Positions 25,058-35,647 of a stretch of 64,000 bases of DNA are shown here, one piece after another. The stretch is taken from NCBI GenBank assembly GCA_001464665.1, contig LNDP01000024.1, positions 496,001-560,000 of the forward strand. The letters run 5' to 3'. Position 1 is the stretch's first letter, and every line of letters begins with the position of its first letter. This DNA comes from Acidobacteria bacterium Ga0074141. GTDB taxonomy: Bacteria; Acidobacteriota; Blastocatellia; Pyrinomonadales; Pyrinomonadaceae. The notes beneath the pieces were generated by a model. It searched no databases. It was given only the letters and a program-made list of their open reading frames with translations, and was not told the DNA's origin. The position numbers were made by a program, and so were the translations under genes.

Positions 25058-25888
25058 ATGAAAATGCAGAAACGGATGAAGAATATTTTCGCGGGCCGAC
25101 TTGTGCTCGTCGCGGCCATTGTTTTTTTGTTCTCGCTTGACCAGTACGGTCAACAGCGGCTACTCGTCATCGGCGGCGGTGAACGGCCAGCGACCGCGAT
25201 GAAGCAATTTGTCACGTGGAGCGGCGGCGAAAAGGCCGAAATCCTGGTCATCACATGGGCGAGCGGAGTTCCCGATGAGAGCTTTGAATCGCTCAAAAAG
25301 CAGTTCACCGATGCCGGTGCGGGCACGGTGCTAGACGCTCCGCGGCGGCCGCTTGATGAAGCCGGACGGGCAGAGTTTGTTCGAATGCTTGAGCGGGCAA
25401 CCGGAGTCTTCTTCTCCGGCGGTGACCAGAACCGGATAATGGACGTGCTTGCCGACGAAGCACTTCTGCAAAGCCTGCGGGCGAAATACAGTGCCGGCAC
25501 TCCGTTTGGTGGCACGAGTGCGGGAGCGGCCGTCATGTCCGACCCGATGATGACCGGCGATGCGGACCTGAAACTGCTCGATGGTAAACAGGTCGGTGTG
25601 CGGAAAGGACTCGGGCTTATCCCGAACGTTATCTTTGATCAGCATTTCCTCATCCGCCAGCGGCACAATCGGCTGTTCGGGCTTGTTATCGAAAAGCCGA
25701 AAATGCTCGGAATCGGGATCGACGAGGACACTGCCGTACTGATCGAGGACAATCGCCGCCTGCGGGTCGAAGGAAAAACGCAGGTGATGTTTGTCCACTC
25801 GCGAAATGGGCGGCAGCCTTTTCACGTGAGCTTCTTAAGCTCGGGTGAGCGGTTCGATCTTCGCAAACGGAGCGTCGCCGGACGCTAA
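25058..25888 (+). CDS. Exported cyanophycinase-like S51 peptidase
   Basis: 276 residues. An N-terminal hydrophobic stretch (LVLVAAIVFLFSL) acts as signal peptide or anchor. The enzyme part carries FFSGGDQNRI and the nucleophile Ser154 in GGTSAGAAVMS, then DQHF and GIGIDEDTAV, all typical of cyanophycinase (peptidase S51, class I glutamine-amidotransferase-like fold). Cyanophycinases cleave multi-L-arginyl-poly-Asp to dipeptides. No cyanophycin synthetase is in the window, and the export signal points to scavenging of external polymer or an isoaspartyl-peptidase role. It belongs to a run of exported proteins (24212-26719). Confidence 0.88.
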   Translation: MKMQKRMKNIFAGRLVLVAAIVFLFSLDQYGQQRLLVIGGGERPATAMKQFVTWSGGEKAEILVITWASGVPDESFESLKKQFTDAGAGTVLDAPRRPLDEAGRAEFVRMLERATGVFFSGGDQNRIMDVLADEALLQSLRAKYSAGTPFGGTSAGAAVMSDPMMTGDADLKLLDGKQVGVRKGLGLIPNVIFDQHFLIRQRHNRLFGLVIEKPKMLGIGIDEDTAVLIEDNRRLRVEGKTQVMFVHSRNGRQPFHVSFLSSGERFDLRKRSVAGR

Positions 25889-25918
25889 GGCCCTTAAATC
25901 GTAAAGAAGTTCAGGATC

Positions 25919-26719
25919 ATGAAAAAATTATACATTGCCGCAGCGGCTCTCATCTTTGCGGTCGGCTGCGGAAAGGCACCGGCAGACCCCTTTGCCGGGG
26001 AGTGGATCGACCTGACACACGACTTTGACGAGACAACGGTCTACTGGGTGACGGCCGAGCCCTTTAAGCGGACGACCGTTGCCGAGGGCACGACCGACAA
26101 GGGCTTTTACTATTCGGCATATAATTTCTCCGGCGCCGAGCATGGCGGGACGCACCTTGACGCACCGATCCATTTTGCAGAAGGCAAGAAGACCGCCGAC
26201 CAGATAGAGCTAAATGAACTCATTGGCCCGGGCGTCAAGATCGACGTCGCCGCCAAGGCCGAGGCCGACCGCGACTACCTGATATCAACCGATGATATCA
26301 AGGCATGGGAAGCGGCAAATGGACAGATACCCGAGGGCTCGATCATTCTCTTCAGCACCGGCTTTGCCAAACGCTGGCCGGACCTCAAGACCTATCTCGG
26401 CACCGACCAGAAAGGCCCGGACGCTATCAAGGACCTCCACTTTCCGGGTCTCGATCCGGCGGCCGCGAAATGGCTGGTCGAGAATAGAAAGATCAAGGCC
26501 GTCGGCATCGACACGGCAAGCATCGACCGCGGGCAATCGACGACCTTTGAGGCACATGTGGCCCTGATGACGAATAACATTCCGGCTTTTGAAAACGTCG
26601 GCGATATGAGCAGACTTCCCCCAAAAGGCTTTCACATATTCGCGTTCCCGATGAAAATCAAAGGCGGCTCGGGCGGGCCGCTCCGCATTGCTGCATTTCT
26701 TCCGGAAAAACAGCCCTAG
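25919..26719 (+). CDS. Lipoprotein of the cyclase (kynurenine-formamidase-like) family
   Basis: 266 residues. A lipobox AVGC with Cys17 follows a short signal. The metal-binding motif HGGTHLDAP (His75, His79, Asp81) and the downstream [12 protein letters not shown] segment define the cyclase/formamidase fold (PF04199). Relatives hydrolyse N-formylkynurenine or act on cyclic amides and imides. The lipid anchor places the enzyme outside the cytoplasm, which is unusual for kynurenine breakdown. The 3' end overlaps the convergent pta gene by 4 bp. Confidence 0.9.
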   Translation: MKKLYIAAAALIFAVGCGKAPADPFAGEWIDLTHDFDETTVYWVTAEPFKRTTVAEGTTDKGFYYSAYNFSGAEHGGTHLDAPIHFAEGKKTADQIELNELIGPGVKIDVAAKAEADRDYLISTDDIKAWEAANGQIPEGSIILFSTGFAKRWPDLKTYLGTDQKGPDAIKDLHFPGLDPAAAKWLVENRKIKAVGIDTASIDRGQSTTFEAHVALMTNNIPAFENVGDMSRLPPKGFHIFAFPMKIKGGSGGPLRIAAFLPEKQP

Positions 26720-27726
26720 AAGTTCGCGGCCTTGCGGGCCTGGGACTGGACGGCGGTGATGGCTACTGCATCGACTATATCTTCGGCCTTGCAGCCGCGG
26801 GAGAGGTCGTTGCATGGGCGGTCGAGGCCTTGAAGGATCGGCCCGATGGCGGTCCCGCCGGTCAGGCGTTCGGTCAGCTTGTAGGCGATATTGCCGGCGT
26901 TGAGGTCGGGGAAAATGAGGACATTGGCACGGCCGGCGACCTCGGAGCCGGGAGCCTTTGACTCGGCGACCGATGGAACGATCGCGGCATCGGCCTGCAG
27001 TTCGCCATCGATGATCAGCTCCGGAAGCCGCGCCTTTACGGTCTTGGTCGCGGCGATCACCTTGTCGAGCAACTTGTGCTCGGCACTGCCTTTTGTTGAG
27101 AACGAGAGCATTGCGACGCGCGGCTCGGCCTCGAGCAATGCCCGGCACGAATCTGCCGAAGCCATCGCGATCTCGGCGAGCTGCCCAGCATCGGGGTCGA
27201 TGACAACGCCGCAATCTGCATAGATCATCGCTCCGCCCGCGCCAAACTTCACGTCCGGCACCACCATCAAAAAGAAGCTCGAAACGGTCTTAAAGCCCGG
27301 CTTTACGCCGATGCATCTGAGCGCGGCCGCGACCGTATGTGCGGTCGTATTGGTCGCACCGGCGACGGAGCCATCGGCCCGGCCTTCGCGGACGAGAAGA
27401 TTACCGAAGTAAAGGGGATCCTTGACGGCTTGCTCGGCCTCCTCGAGCGTTATGCCCTTTGACCGGCGGAGTTCGTGGTAAAGCCTTGCGAGCCGCTCGC
27501 GGTCGTCGCTCTTGCGATGGTCGATCAGCCGTATGCCGTTTAGATTAGCTCCCGTCTCGGCGGCGAGCTCGCGAATACGCTCTTCATTGCCGAGCACGGT
27601 GATGTCCGCGATCCCATCGCGAACGCACATTTCGGCGGCGGCGAGCGTTCGGGCATCTTCGCCTTCGGGCAGGATGATGTGCTGGCGGTGGGCCGCGGCA
27701 CGGCGGCGGATCTTTTCGAGGATCAT
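26716..27726 (-). CDS. pta: Phosphate acetyltransferase
   Basis: 336 residues, the short Pta form without the N-terminal DRTGG/AAA regions. Visible family segments include [26 protein letters not shown]-like [25 protein letters not shown] and [17 protein letters not shown]. It interconverts acetyl-CoA and acetyl phosphate in the cytoplasm. No acetate kinase gene is adjacent. The stop overlaps the end of the convergent cyclase gene by 4 bp. Confidence 0.95.
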   Translation of the reverse strand: MILEKIRRRAAAHRQHIILPEGEDARTLAAAEMCVRDGIADITVLGNEERIRELAAETGANLNGIRLIDHRKSDDRERLARLYHELRRSKGITLEEAEQAVKDPLYFGNLLVREGRADGSVAGATNTTAHTVAAALRCIGVKPGFKTVSSFFLMVVPDVKFGAGGAMIYADCGVVIDPDAGQLAEIAMASADSCRALLEAEPRVAMLSFSTKGSAEHKLLDKVIAATKTVKARLPELIIDGELQADAAIVPSVAESKAPGSEVAGRANVLIFPDLNAGNIAYKLTERLTGGTAIGPILQGLDRPCNDLSRGCKAEDIVDAVAITAVQSQARKAANF

Positions 27727-27834
27727 ATCCGTTTACAGGCTAACGCTTGCGAATTTAGCATACAACCCGGCGGCGGGAAACTTGCACAAACCGACTCGGC
27801 TGAATAGACTTGGGCTATCCCCGATAGGATCGTT

Positions 27835-28374
27835 ATGAGCAAGAGCAAAACCATCTCTGCCGACGAGGCACGACCCGTTAAGCGGAAGCGCGAGGCCAAG
27901 GGCCGGATGCGCAACTTCCTCATGTTCCTGCCGAACATGGTCGTCCTGCTCGGCCGGCTCCTAAAGGATGCGAGGGTTCCGACCGCGGAGAAGGCACTCT
28001 TCCTGGCCGCGATCGTTTATGTGATCTCGCCGATCGATCTGATACCGGACATCTTCCCCTTCATCGGCCAGGTAGATGATATTTACGTGGTCGCTCTCTC
28101 CTTGTTACGTTTGGTCAATCGTACGGACGAAGAGGTCGTCCGGCGACATTGGACAGGCGGCGGCGACATCGTTTCGCTGGCGGATTCCATCGCGACCATT
28201 GCCCCGATGCTCTTGCCGAAGCGTGTTTCGCGAGTGCTCACCTCGCGGGTCGAACTCGCCGAGAGCGGAAAGCTGCTCGGCAACATTGCGAACCGAAACG
28301 CCCCGGTGATGGTCGAGCTGCCGGAGCCGGACAGCCGGCCGGTGGTCGAGTCCGGTTCGCGAATGCCCAGCTAG
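27835..28374 (+). CDS. DUF1232 (YkvA-like) membrane-associated protein
   Basis: 179 residues. The DUF1232 core is clear (AEKALFLAAIVYVISPIDLIPDIFPFIGQVDD). It is preceded by a basic N-terminus and followed by a second amphipathic region. The core forms a short hydrophobic hairpin usually assigned to membrane association; the function of the family is unknown. The C-terminus is Pro/Val/Ser-rich and probably disordered. The gene is divergent from pta (108 bp between starts) and upstream of clpC. Confidence 0.85.
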   Translation: MSKSKTISADEARPVKRKREAKGRMRNFLMFLPNMVVLLGRLLKDARVPTAEKALFLAAIVYVISPIDLIPDIFPFIGQVDDIYVVALSLLRLVNRTDEEVVRRHWTGGGDIVSLADSIATIAPMLLPKRVSRVLTSRVELAESGKLLGNIANRNAPVMVELPEPDSRPVVESGSRMPS

Positions 28375-28453
28375 ATCAGGAAAAATAAAACTGGATTTAC
28401 CCTTTGTTTAAGACTATTAAGGGCTAGCTCGTTGAATTTAATCCAGTAAATAA

Positions 28454-28484
28454 TTGCCGATCCCGCCGGTCCATCCGCTATAAT
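28454..28484 (+). promoter_or_regulatory. Putative promoter of the clpC-like gene
   Basis: A perfect -10 TATAAT (28479-28484) has a weak -35, TTGCCG (28454-28459), 19 bp away. The likely start of transcription is about 25 bp before the ATG at 28516. An 8-bp inverted repeat, ACTGGATT (28390-28397) and AATCCAGT (28440-28447), lies just upstream. No HAIR-like sequence was seen here. Confidence 0.5.
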
Positions 28485-28515
28485 TGCGGGTACCGATTCG
28501 GCCGAGGCCTATCTT

Positions 28516-30930
28516 ATGTTCGAACGCTATTCAGAACGTTCACGGAGGGTGATCTTTTTTGCCCGTTACGAAGCACTTCAATACGGGTCGCAGGTCATCG
28601 CCCCCGAGCATCTCTTGCTCGGCCTCATGCGTGAAGATAAAACGGTCGGCGCCCGATTTTTCCCTTACCGAAGATCGATCTCCGTTGAAGCGATTCGCCG
28701 CGATGTCGAGGAGCGGATCGCCATACGCGAGCGCATTCCGCAATCGGCCGAGCTTCACCTTTCGCCCGAGGCAAAGAAGGTGCTTTTCTGGGCGAGCGAA
28801 GAGAGCCGTCACTTGAAGAGCACAAAGATCCGCCCCGAGCATCTGCTTGCCGGCCTGCTCCGCGAGGAGAAGACCGTCTCGGCAGAGATACTTTTCAAAT
28901 ACGGCGTCCGGGTCGAGGATGTCCGCGATGAGATCGTCCGACAAACCTCCAAGCCGATACCCGCACCGCCGGCCGCCGCTCAAGGGCAACCGGGCGAGCA
29001 GAAACAAGCCGGCCTTGCCGAATATACGCGGGACCTGACAGCCGAGGCACAGCATGGCAAGCTTGACCCGCTCGTCGGCCGCGGGCCCGAGACGGAACGG
29101 CTTATCGAGATACTTTGCCGCCGCACAAAGAACAATCCCGTGCTTATTGGTGAATCCGGCGTTGGCAAAACGGCAATTATCGAGGGACTTGCCCAGCGCA
29201 TCGTTGACCGAGCGGTTCCGACCTTTCTTGAAAACAAGCGCATACTCTCACTCGACCTTTCGGCGTTGGTCGCCGGTACGAAATACCGCGGGCAGTTCGA
29301 AGAGCGGCTCAAGAAAGTGATGGCAGAGGTTCGCCAAGAGCCTGAGGTCATCATCTTCATTGACGAGATCCACACGCTGGTCGGAGCGGGCTCGGCCGAG
29401 GGGACACTCGATGCGGCAAACATCTTAAAACCGGCACTTTCACGCGGCGAGATGCAGTGCATCGGCGCGACAACGCCCGCCGAATACCGCAAATCGATCG
29501 AACGCGACCGGGCGCTCGAACGGCGGTTTCAGGCCGTTCAGGTCGATCCGCCGAGCGAGGCCGACGCGCTTGAGATCATCCGCGGGATCGTTGACCGCTA
29601 CGAAGCGTTTCATCAGGTCCGCTATACGCGTACTGCGATCGAGGCGGCGGTTTCCCAGTCGAACCGCTACATCACCGACCGATTTCTGCCGGACAAAGCC
29701 ATTGACCTGCTTGATGAAGCGGGCTCGCGTGCCAAGCTCCGCTATCAGCAGGAAAGCTCGGCCGAGCCTTCTTGGAAAGAAGCGGTCGAAAGCTGGAAGC
29801 GGGTCGCGGCGAATGAAGATCAGCTTATCTCGTATGAGCTTCGCAATATCGAGCAATCGCTTGGTGCGGTCGAGGTGACGAAGGACGATGTCGACGATGT
29901 GGTCGCCCGCTGGACCGGCATTCCGGTAGCGTCGATCCGTGCAGAAGAATCGAAGAAGCTGCTTGAGATCGAGGCCGAGCTTCACAAACGCGTCATTGCC
30001 CAGCGGCCGGCTATTTCCGCACTTGCGAGGGCGATCCGCCGTTCGCGTGCGGGGCTAAAGAATCCGAGCCGCCCGGTCGGTTCGTTCCTTTTCCTCGGGC
30101 CGACAGGGGTCGGAAAGACCGAGGTCGCGAAAAGCCTTGCCGAATATCTTTTCGCCTCGGAGCGTTCGCTCATCCGCTTTGATATGAGCGAATTTATGGA
30201 AAAGCATTCGGTCTCGAAGTTCATCGGCTCGCCTCCCGGATACGTTGGGCATGAAGAGGGCGGACAGCTAACAGAAAAGCTTCGCCGCTCGCCTTACTCG
30301 GTTGTGCTCTTTGACGAGATCGAGAAAGCTCATCCGGACGTAGCCAACCTTTTGCTGCAGGTCTTTGAGGACGGAACGCTGACCGATGCTCAAGGGACGG
30401 TGGTCGATTGCCGCAACGCGATCTTTATAATGACCTCCAACATCGGCGCCCGCTCGATACAGAAACGCGGAAACGTCGGCTTTCAGGCCGGTGTAGATGC
30501 CTCTCGTGAGAAACTTGAAGAACAGGTGATGAGCGAGGTAAAGCAGGCATTTGCTCCCGAGTTCATCAACCGGCTCGATGAGATCATTATCTTTGACGAA
30601 CTGACCGATGCCGACCTTGAATTGATAATCGACCTTGAGATCGGACGGCTCAATCTACGGCTCGCCGGCCGTGATATGACGCTCCGGCTGACCGATGAGG
30701 CTCGCCGCTGGTTCATCGATAAGACCTGTGCCGACCGCAGTTACGGTGCAAGGCCGCTTAAGCGGGCGATCCAGCGATACATCGAGGACGAGCTTTCCGA
30801 AGCTCTCATCCAAGGCGAGATCACAGAGATGAGCGATGTTGAGGTTGCGGTGAATGATGGAAGTTTGAGCATCCGCGAAGTTCTGCCCGCCGGGCTTGAA
30901 GAGCAGTTTCAGCGAGCCGGAAAGGCGTAA
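28516..30930 (+). CDS. clpC: ClpC-type AAA+ unfoldase
   Basis: 804 residues. The Clp N-domain repeats span about 1-145. The first AAA+ module has GESGVGKTA and [12 protein letters not shown], and the middle insertion is short, as in ClpC rather than ClpB. The second module has [19 protein letters not shown] and [11 protein letters not shown] at residues 654-656 sits at the position of the ClpP-binding loop, so ClpP partnership is expected, although clpP is not in the window. It unfolds proteins for degradation. A GAGG ribosome-binding site precedes the ATG, and a promoter with TATAAT lies upstream. Confidence 0.93.
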   Translation: MFERYSERSRRVIFFARYEALQYGSQVIAPEHLLLGLMREDKTVGARFFPYRRSISVEAIRRDVEERIAIRERIPQSAELHLSPEAKKVLFWASEESRHLKSTKIRPEHLLAGLLREEKTVSAEILFKYGVRVEDVRDEIVRQTSKPIPAPPAAAQGQPGEQKQAGLAEYTRDLTAEAQHGKLDPLVGRGPETERLIEILCRRTKNNPVLIGESGVGKTAIIEGLAQRIVDRAVPTFLENKRILSLDLSALVAGTKYRGQFEERLKKVMAEVRQEPEVIIFIDEIHTLVGAGSAEGTLDAANILKPALSRGEMQCIGATTPAEYRKSIERDRALERRFQAVQVDPPSEADALEIIRGIVDRYEAFHQVRYTRTAIEAAVSQSNRYITDRFLPDKAIDLLDEAGSRAKLRYQQESSAEPSWKEAVESWKRVAANEDQLISYELRNIEQSLGAVEVTKDDVDDVVARWTGIPVASIRAEESKKLLEIEAELHKRVIAQRPAISALARAIRRSRAGLKNPSRPVGSFLFLGPTGVGKTEVAKSLAEYLFASERSLIRFDMSEFMEKHSVSKFIGSPPGYVGHEEGGQLTEKLRRSPYSVVLFDEIEKAHPDVANLLLQVFEDGTLTDAQGTVVDCRNAIFIMTSNIGARSIQKRGNVGFQAGVDASREKLEEQVMSEVKQAFAPEFINRLDEIIIFDELTDADLELIIDLEIGRLNLRLAGRDMTLRLTDEARRWFIDKTCADRSYGARPLKRAIQRYIEDELSEALIQGEITEMSDVEVAVNDGSLSIREVLPAGLEEQFQRAGKA

Positions 30931-30955
30931 GCTATTTGCCCGGCAATAACTCGGT

Positions 30956-30992
30956 AAAGCCCAAGCTTTCGTAAAAGAAACGCTTGGGCTTT
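30956..30992 (+). terminator. Terminator-like hairpin after clpC
   Basis: A perfect 11-bp inverted repeat AAAGCCCAAGC (30956-30966) and GCTTGGGCTTT (30982-30992) has a 15-nt loop and is followed by a T-rich stretch (CGATTTTC). It lies 26 bp after the clpC stop. The rest of 30993-31209, before bamA, shows no gene. Confidence 0.75.
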
Positions 30993-31209
30993 CGATTTTC
31001 GGTGCGTTTCCCTGTATAATTCGGGGTTTTGCCGACGCTAGAGTGGAAGGCAACCTGATACTGCCCGGTCGAATCAAACGACGCGTATTTTACCGTCATT
31101 GAAAAGCCGTCAGTGATTGGATATTCTAGCGAATTAAATTGTTAGTATGGCGGCTTCTGCGGGCCCAAAAAGCCTGCGAGATCGCATTATTTAAGGAATT
31201 CCTATTTTT

Positions 31210-34200
31210 ATGCAGAAAGTGAGCGCGTTCGGATTGGCTCTATTAAGCCTGACACTCATGGCTCTCCCGCTCAGAGCTGCCGCAGGCGACGAAACACGAG
31301 CGGAAACGCCTGTTCCCGCCGCGGCCAACGAACAGCAGATCGTCGAATCGGTAGATATTCAGGGAAACCGCCGTCTTCGCGATGAGGACGTGCTCTACTA
31401 CATTCGCACACGTCCCGGGGATGTTTACGACGCTGCTGCACTTGAGCGAGATCTTCGCGAGATCTTGTCGTTGAACTGGTTCGATAAGAGCGCCTCCCGA
31501 GTAATCGCTACAGATGGAATCCGCGGCGGCGTCAACGTTATATTTGAAGTTCGCGAGTGGCCTATCATTCGCGACCTTCAGTTTACCGGGCTAAACGCGG
31601 TTCAGGAATCTGACGTGCTGAAGGCTTTCCGCGAACAGCGGGCCGGTATTTCGAAGGAAGCTATTTACGATCCCGTAAAGGCCAGAGCTGCGTCCCGAAT
31701 CCTTCGCGAATTGCTTGCCTCACGCGGCTACCCGAATGCAACGATAAAGATCGAAGAAGAAGAGGTTTCGGCCACTTCGATCGCCGTCACGTTTGCTATC
31801 GAACAAGGCTTCCGCTCGCGGATCGTCGAAATAGCCTTTGAAGGCAACGAGAACTTCAAGGACGGCGAGTTGCGAAACGCGCTCCAGCTTGTAAAAGAGA
31901 CGGGCATTGTTTCGCGATTTCAGGGTCAGGATATTCTCGATATGCAGAAGCTGCAGTTTGACCTGCAGCGTAATGTGCGTTCTTACATGTTCTCAAAGGG
32001 CTATTTCCAGGCCCGTATCGGCGACCCAGTCGTTGAGGGCCTTGGCGTAAAGCGAACGAGCATCATCCCCTTCATCGTTTTGCCGCTTCCTCTTATTTCG
32101 TCAAAGGACGACACGCTCAAGATCACCGTACCGGTGACGGAAGGCAGGATCTTCCGCGTCGGCGAGCTAAAGGTCGAGGGCAACTCGATCTATTCGGAGG
32201 AGCAGATCCTCGGTGCTGTCGGGCTTAGGAAGGGCGAGATCGCGGACGGTAAACGGCTGCAGGACGCCGTTTACGAAGACCTGAAAAAGGTTTATGGCGA
32301 CCAGGGTTTCGTGAACTACAACGCCGAGTTTGAACCGAACTTCCGCGACAACCCGGACAATCCGAACGAGGGCATCGTTGATATAACGATCCTGATCGAG
32401 GAAGGAAAGCAGTTCTCGCTCCGCCGGCTTGAATTTACCGGAAACACCTTTACCCGCGACCGCGTGCTCCGCCGTGAATTCCTCCTGAATGAAGGCGACA
32501 TCTACAACCAACGGGCACTTGAGATCTCGCTCGCACGCATCAACCAGACGCAGTACTTCGACCCGATCGACAAGGACCAGGACGTAGAAACGCGAACCGA
32601 CGAAGACCAGGGCGACGTCGATCTGATCGTGAAGGTCAAGGAAAAAGGCCGACAGCAGATCTCATTTAACGGCGGCGTTTCGGGCATCGGCGGATCGTTC
32701 TTTGGGCTTGAATATTCGACAAATAACCTCGCCGGCCGCGGAGAGATCCTCTCGCTTGCCTTTGGTGCGGGCAACCGCCAACAGAGCTTCCAGCTTTCTT
32801 ATCAGGAGCCGTACTTTCGCGACCGCCCGATCTCGGTCGGTGCTTCGCTTTTCGCCTCGCGATACAAATTCTTTGGCGAGGGCACGTTCCTGACGCAGAA
32901 TGCGAACGTCCTTGAAGACCTCTTTAACCCCTTTGGCCAGGTCGTCACCGATGAGAGCAACCTCTTTACACAGACGACCATCGGCGGTTCGCTCTTTGCG
33001 ACGGCACCGCTATCAGAGCTCTTTTTCAAGAAGCGTCCGTTCTCGACCTTCTCGCGCGTCGGGCTTTCGTATTCGCTGACCAGCACATCGATCTCCGATC
33101 CACCGATCAATGAATCGGCTGACCCGGCGGCACGTATCCCGATCATCTATCGTCAGCCGGGCATTTTGACGAGCCGCGTTACTGGGTCTTTTGTTTACGA
33201 TACGCGGCAGCCCGCGGCAAACGGCATCGATACAAATAGCGGCACCCAGCTTTCGCTTTCCATTGCGTTTGCCGGGCTCGGCGGCGACGTCCGTACCTAT
33301 CAGCCGAACATCACGTTTACCAAGTTTATCCCGGTCCGCCGCAAGCGGAGCCGAAGCCCGGAAGTTTTCGCATTCCGCATACTGGCCGGAACGGTCGGAA
33401 GCTGGTCGACCAGCGAAGCCGTCCGCAATGCAAACTCGATCTCGTTCATCGGCGGCGTGCCGATATTTGAGCGGTACTTCCTCGGCAGCGAAAATGACGT
33501 CCGCGGCTATAACTCGCGTGCCATCGGGCCGATCGCACCGTTCGACACTTATGTGACGACCCGTAACGTCTCGGTCGCGACCAACGCCTTTGGCGAGCCG
33601 GTGCCGATCACGGGCTTTCCGACCAATTCGCCGATCCCTGCCCAGATCGCCTCCATCGGACAGTTGACCGGCCCGGACGGAGCAAACCCGGCACTCTTTT
33701 CACGTAACTTCCGCTTTATCGGCGGCGATACGCAGCTGCTCGGCAACTTTGAATACCGCATTCCGATCTTTGGCCCGGCAACGCTGGCGGCCTTTGCCGA
33801 TATCGGCACGGTCTTTAACCTCAGGAAATCTGGCACGCAGCGGATCAACAGTGAATTTCTTGGTGACGACGTTTTTCTCGGTGCGGGAAGGATAACGGCA
33901 CTCGGGCTGATCAATACGCCGGTGCTCGAGAGCAGCTTCGGCAGCATTCTTTACTACCGCGGGCGTGTGATGACGAAGACCGACTTCGTTAACGAATTCT
34001 GCCGCGGCAACCGGTTCGGCTGCCCATCTTCGCTTTCACCCGAGGTGCAGCAGTTTTTCCTTCGCGGCGAGGCACAGCAGAATTCGCTTCTTCGTGTTGA
34101 CGACGCCTCATTCAGCAAGATCGGCGACTTTAAGGCAACGGTCGGGCTTGAACTTCGCGTTCAGGTGCCGGTGGTCAATGTTCCCTTCCGTTTGATCTAT

Positions 34201-34305
34201 TACTACAACCCGAACGGTAAGTTTGGCTTTACAGAGGACCTGCCGGGAATTTTCTTGCCGGGACAACGAAGCGGATTTAGGTTTACTGTCGGCCGGACAT
34301 TCTAG
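31210..34305 (+). CDS. bamA: Outer membrane assembly factor BamA
   Basis: 1031 residues. A signal peptide (about 1-25, ending RAAAG) is followed by POTRA repeats over about 45-440, each opening with a VDIQGNRRLRDEDVL or VEGNSIYSEEQIL-type strand-helix. The Omp85 beta-barrel runs from about 480 to the end, closing with GFRFTVGRTF whose terminal Phe is the usual barrel signature. The protein is longer than the roughly 800 residues of proteobacterial BamA because of insertions in the barrel region (about 760-960). It folds outer-membrane proteins. skp, fabZ and lpxA follow in the common envelope-gene order. Confidence 0.95.
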   Translation: MQKVSAFGLALLSLTLMALPLRAAAGDETRAETPVPAAANEQQIVESVDIQGNRRLRDEDVLYYIRTRPGDVYDAAALERDLREILSLNWFDKSASRVIATDGIRGGVNVIFEVREWPIIRDLQFTGLNAVQESDVLKAFREQRAGISKEAIYDPVKARAASRILRELLASRGYPNATIKIEEEEVSATSIAVTFAIEQGFRSRIVEIAFEGNENFKDGELRNALQLVKETGIVSRFQGQDILDMQKLQFDLQRNVRSYMFSKGYFQARIGDPVVEGLGVKRTSIIPFIVLPLPLISSKDDTLKITVPVTEGRIFRVGELKVEGNSIYSEEQILGAVGLRKGEIADGKRLQDAVYEDLKKVYGDQGFVNYNAEFEPNFRDNPDNPNEGIVDITILIEEGKQFSLRRLEFTGNTFTRDRVLRREFLLNEGDIYNQRALEISLARINQTQYFDPIDKDQDVETRTDEDQGDVDLIVKVKEKGRQQISFNGGVSGIGGSFFGLEYSTNNLAGRGEILSLAFGAGNRQQSFQLSYQEPYFRDRPISVGASLFASRYKFFGEGTFLTQNANVLEDLFNPFGQVVTDESNLFTQTTIGGSLFATAPLSELFFKKRPFSTFSRVGLSYSLTSTSISDPPINESADPAARIPIIYRQPGILTSRVTGSFVYDTRQPAANGIDTNSGTQLSLSIAFAGLGGDVRTYQPNITFTKFIPVRRKRSRSPEVFAFRILAGTVGSWSTSEAVRNANSISFIGGVPIFERYFLGSENDVRGYNSRAIGPIAPFDTYVTTRNVSVATNAFGEPVPITGFPTNSPIPAQIASIGQLTGPDGANPALFSRNFRFIGGDTQLLGNFEYRIPIFGPATLAAFADIGTVFNLRKSGTQRINSEFLGDDVFLGAGRITALGLINTPVLESSFGSILYYRGRVMTKTDFVNEFCRGNRFGCPSSLSPEVQQFFLRGEAQQNSLLRVDDASFSKIGDFKATVGLELRVQVPVVNVPFRLIYYYNPNGKFGFTEDLPGIFLPGQRSGFRFTVGRTF

Positions 34306-34496
34306 CCCCGGCGGCTCAGGCGGCCGTTTTCGCGAGGCGGCCGTTGTTTGACTTAACATTCGCGGATAAAATATTATCGTTATTCTTTTGCCTGCAAGCG
34401 ATCACGTTAGCAACGCATAGGGCCTGTTTCGTTTCTAAGTATTTTACAGAAGATCAGGACGACTTCAGGGAAATAAGTAGGAGTTTAGTTTAAGCA

Positions 34497-35096
34497 ATGA
34501 AAAAAGTACTATTTTTAGCAGTAACGTTGGTTTTTGCGGGTGTTTTCGCCGCTCCGGCCTATTCGCAGGGCACGACGGGAGCAGCAGCGGGCGTCAAGAT
34601 GGGCTGGATCGATACCCGATTCTTTGGCGATGAGAAAGAAGGCATCAAGCGGCTGATCGCCGCCTACACCTCGCTCGAGAGAGAAGCTCAGCCGAAGGAA
34701 CAGGAGTTGGTAACGCTGCAGACCCGCATTCAGACCTTGAATACCGAGCTCCAGCAATTGCAAAGAGCGGCGGCTGCTCCGAATGGCCCGCCAATTGACA
34801 GGACGACGGTGATTTCAAAGAATGATGAGATAGCACGGCTCCAGCGTGAAGGCGAGTTCAAAAAGAAGGAATTCGACGCCTTTATCGAGAGGCGGTCAGG
34901 CGAGATCCTCGGGCCGGTGAATCAGGACATCGTCCTCCGAATCAGCGATTTTGCGAAACAGAAGGGCTATGCGGTCGTTTTCGACATCTCGAAGATGGCG
35001 GAGGCCGGTGCGATCTTGCACCTCGACCCCTCGACCGATATCACGAAGGAATTCATTACCTTCTATAACGCACGCCCGGCAACGGCTCAGCGGTAG
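34497..35096 (+). CDS. skp: OmpH/Skp-family periplasmic chaperone
   Basis: 199 residues. The signal peptide ends AAPAYSQG (about residue 24). The mature protein is mostly charged helix and coiled coil (EREAQPKEQELVTLQTRIQ, then LQREGEFKKKEFDAF), ending with a short beta segment (GYAVVFDISK), the layout of Skp. It holds unfolded outer-membrane proteins on their way to BamA, encoded directly upstream. An AGGAG sequence lies about 14 bp before the ATG. Confidence 0.9.
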   Translation: MKKVLFLAVTLVFAGVFAAPAYSQGTTGAAAGVKMGWIDTRFFGDEKEGIKRLIAAYTSLEREAQPKEQELVTLQTRIQTLNTELQQLQRAAAAPNGPPIDRTTVISKNDEIARLQREGEFKKKEFDAFIERRSGEILGPVNQDIVLRISDFAKQKGYAVVFDISKMAEAGAILHLDPSTDITKEFITFYNARPATAQR

Positions 35097-35195
35097 TCGG
35101 CTTCGGCTTTGACCCTGAAAACGTAAGCAGCAGGCGGCCGGCGGGAACTTGCTCCTGTCGGCCGTTGGCTTTTATCATTAGCACAGCTTTCCCCA

Positions 35196-35645
35196 ATGGC
35201 CATTTACGATTCGATAGCGATCCAAGAGATACTTCCGCACCGTTATCCTTTCCTGCTCGTTGATAAGATCATCGAGCTCGAGCCTCGCGTCCGGATAGTC
35301 GGCATCAAGCAGGTAACGGCGAACGAGCAATTCTTCCAAGGCCACTTTCCGGGCGTACCGGTGATGCCGGGCGTTTTGCAGATAGAGGCACTTGCGCAGG
35401 TCGGTGCGATCCTTGCCCTTCGAGAGTTTGAGGACCGCGACGAGAAGATCCCCTATTTCAGCGGCATCGAGGATGCGAAATTTCGCCGCCCGGTCGTCCC
35501 GGGCGATACGCTCCGGCTAGAGGTCACGGCACTCCGGATCGGGTCGCGCATTCAGAAGATGCGGGGCGTGGCGACCGTTGACGGAAACGTCGCGACCGAG
35601 GCGATAATCACCAGCGTGATCGCACCGCGAACGCCTAAGGAGTAA
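35196..35645 (+). CDS. fabZ: 3-hydroxyacyl-ACP dehydratase FabZ
   Basis: 149 residues, the usual size. The hot-dog fold signature HRYPFLLVDKIIE is near the start. Catalytic His50 is in GHFPGVPVMPG and Glu64 in LQIEALAQ. It dehydrates 3-hydroxyacyl-ACP in fatty acid synthesis and draws on the same substrate pool as LpxA. It lies between skp and lpxA. An lpxD gene, commonly found next to these genes, is not present. Confidence 0.96.
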   Translation: MAIYDSIAIQEILPHRYPFLLVDKIIELEPRVRIVGIKQVTANEQFFQGHFPGVPVMPGVLQIEALAQVGAILALREFEDRDEKIPYFSGIEDAKFRRPVVPGDTLRLEVTALRIGSRIQKMRGVATVDGNVATEAIITSVIAPRTPKE

Positions 35646-35647
35646 CA

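Noticed and set aside
26285-27214. Minus-strand open frame (309 codons) spanning cyclase and pta
   Set aside because: Overlaps two well-supported genes and has Arg/Pro-rich shadow composition.
34306-34345. CGGCCG-based inverted repeat after bamA as terminator
   Set aside because: Only a 6-bp stem made of two self-palindromic CGGCCG copies and a weak T stretch; too uncertain to list.
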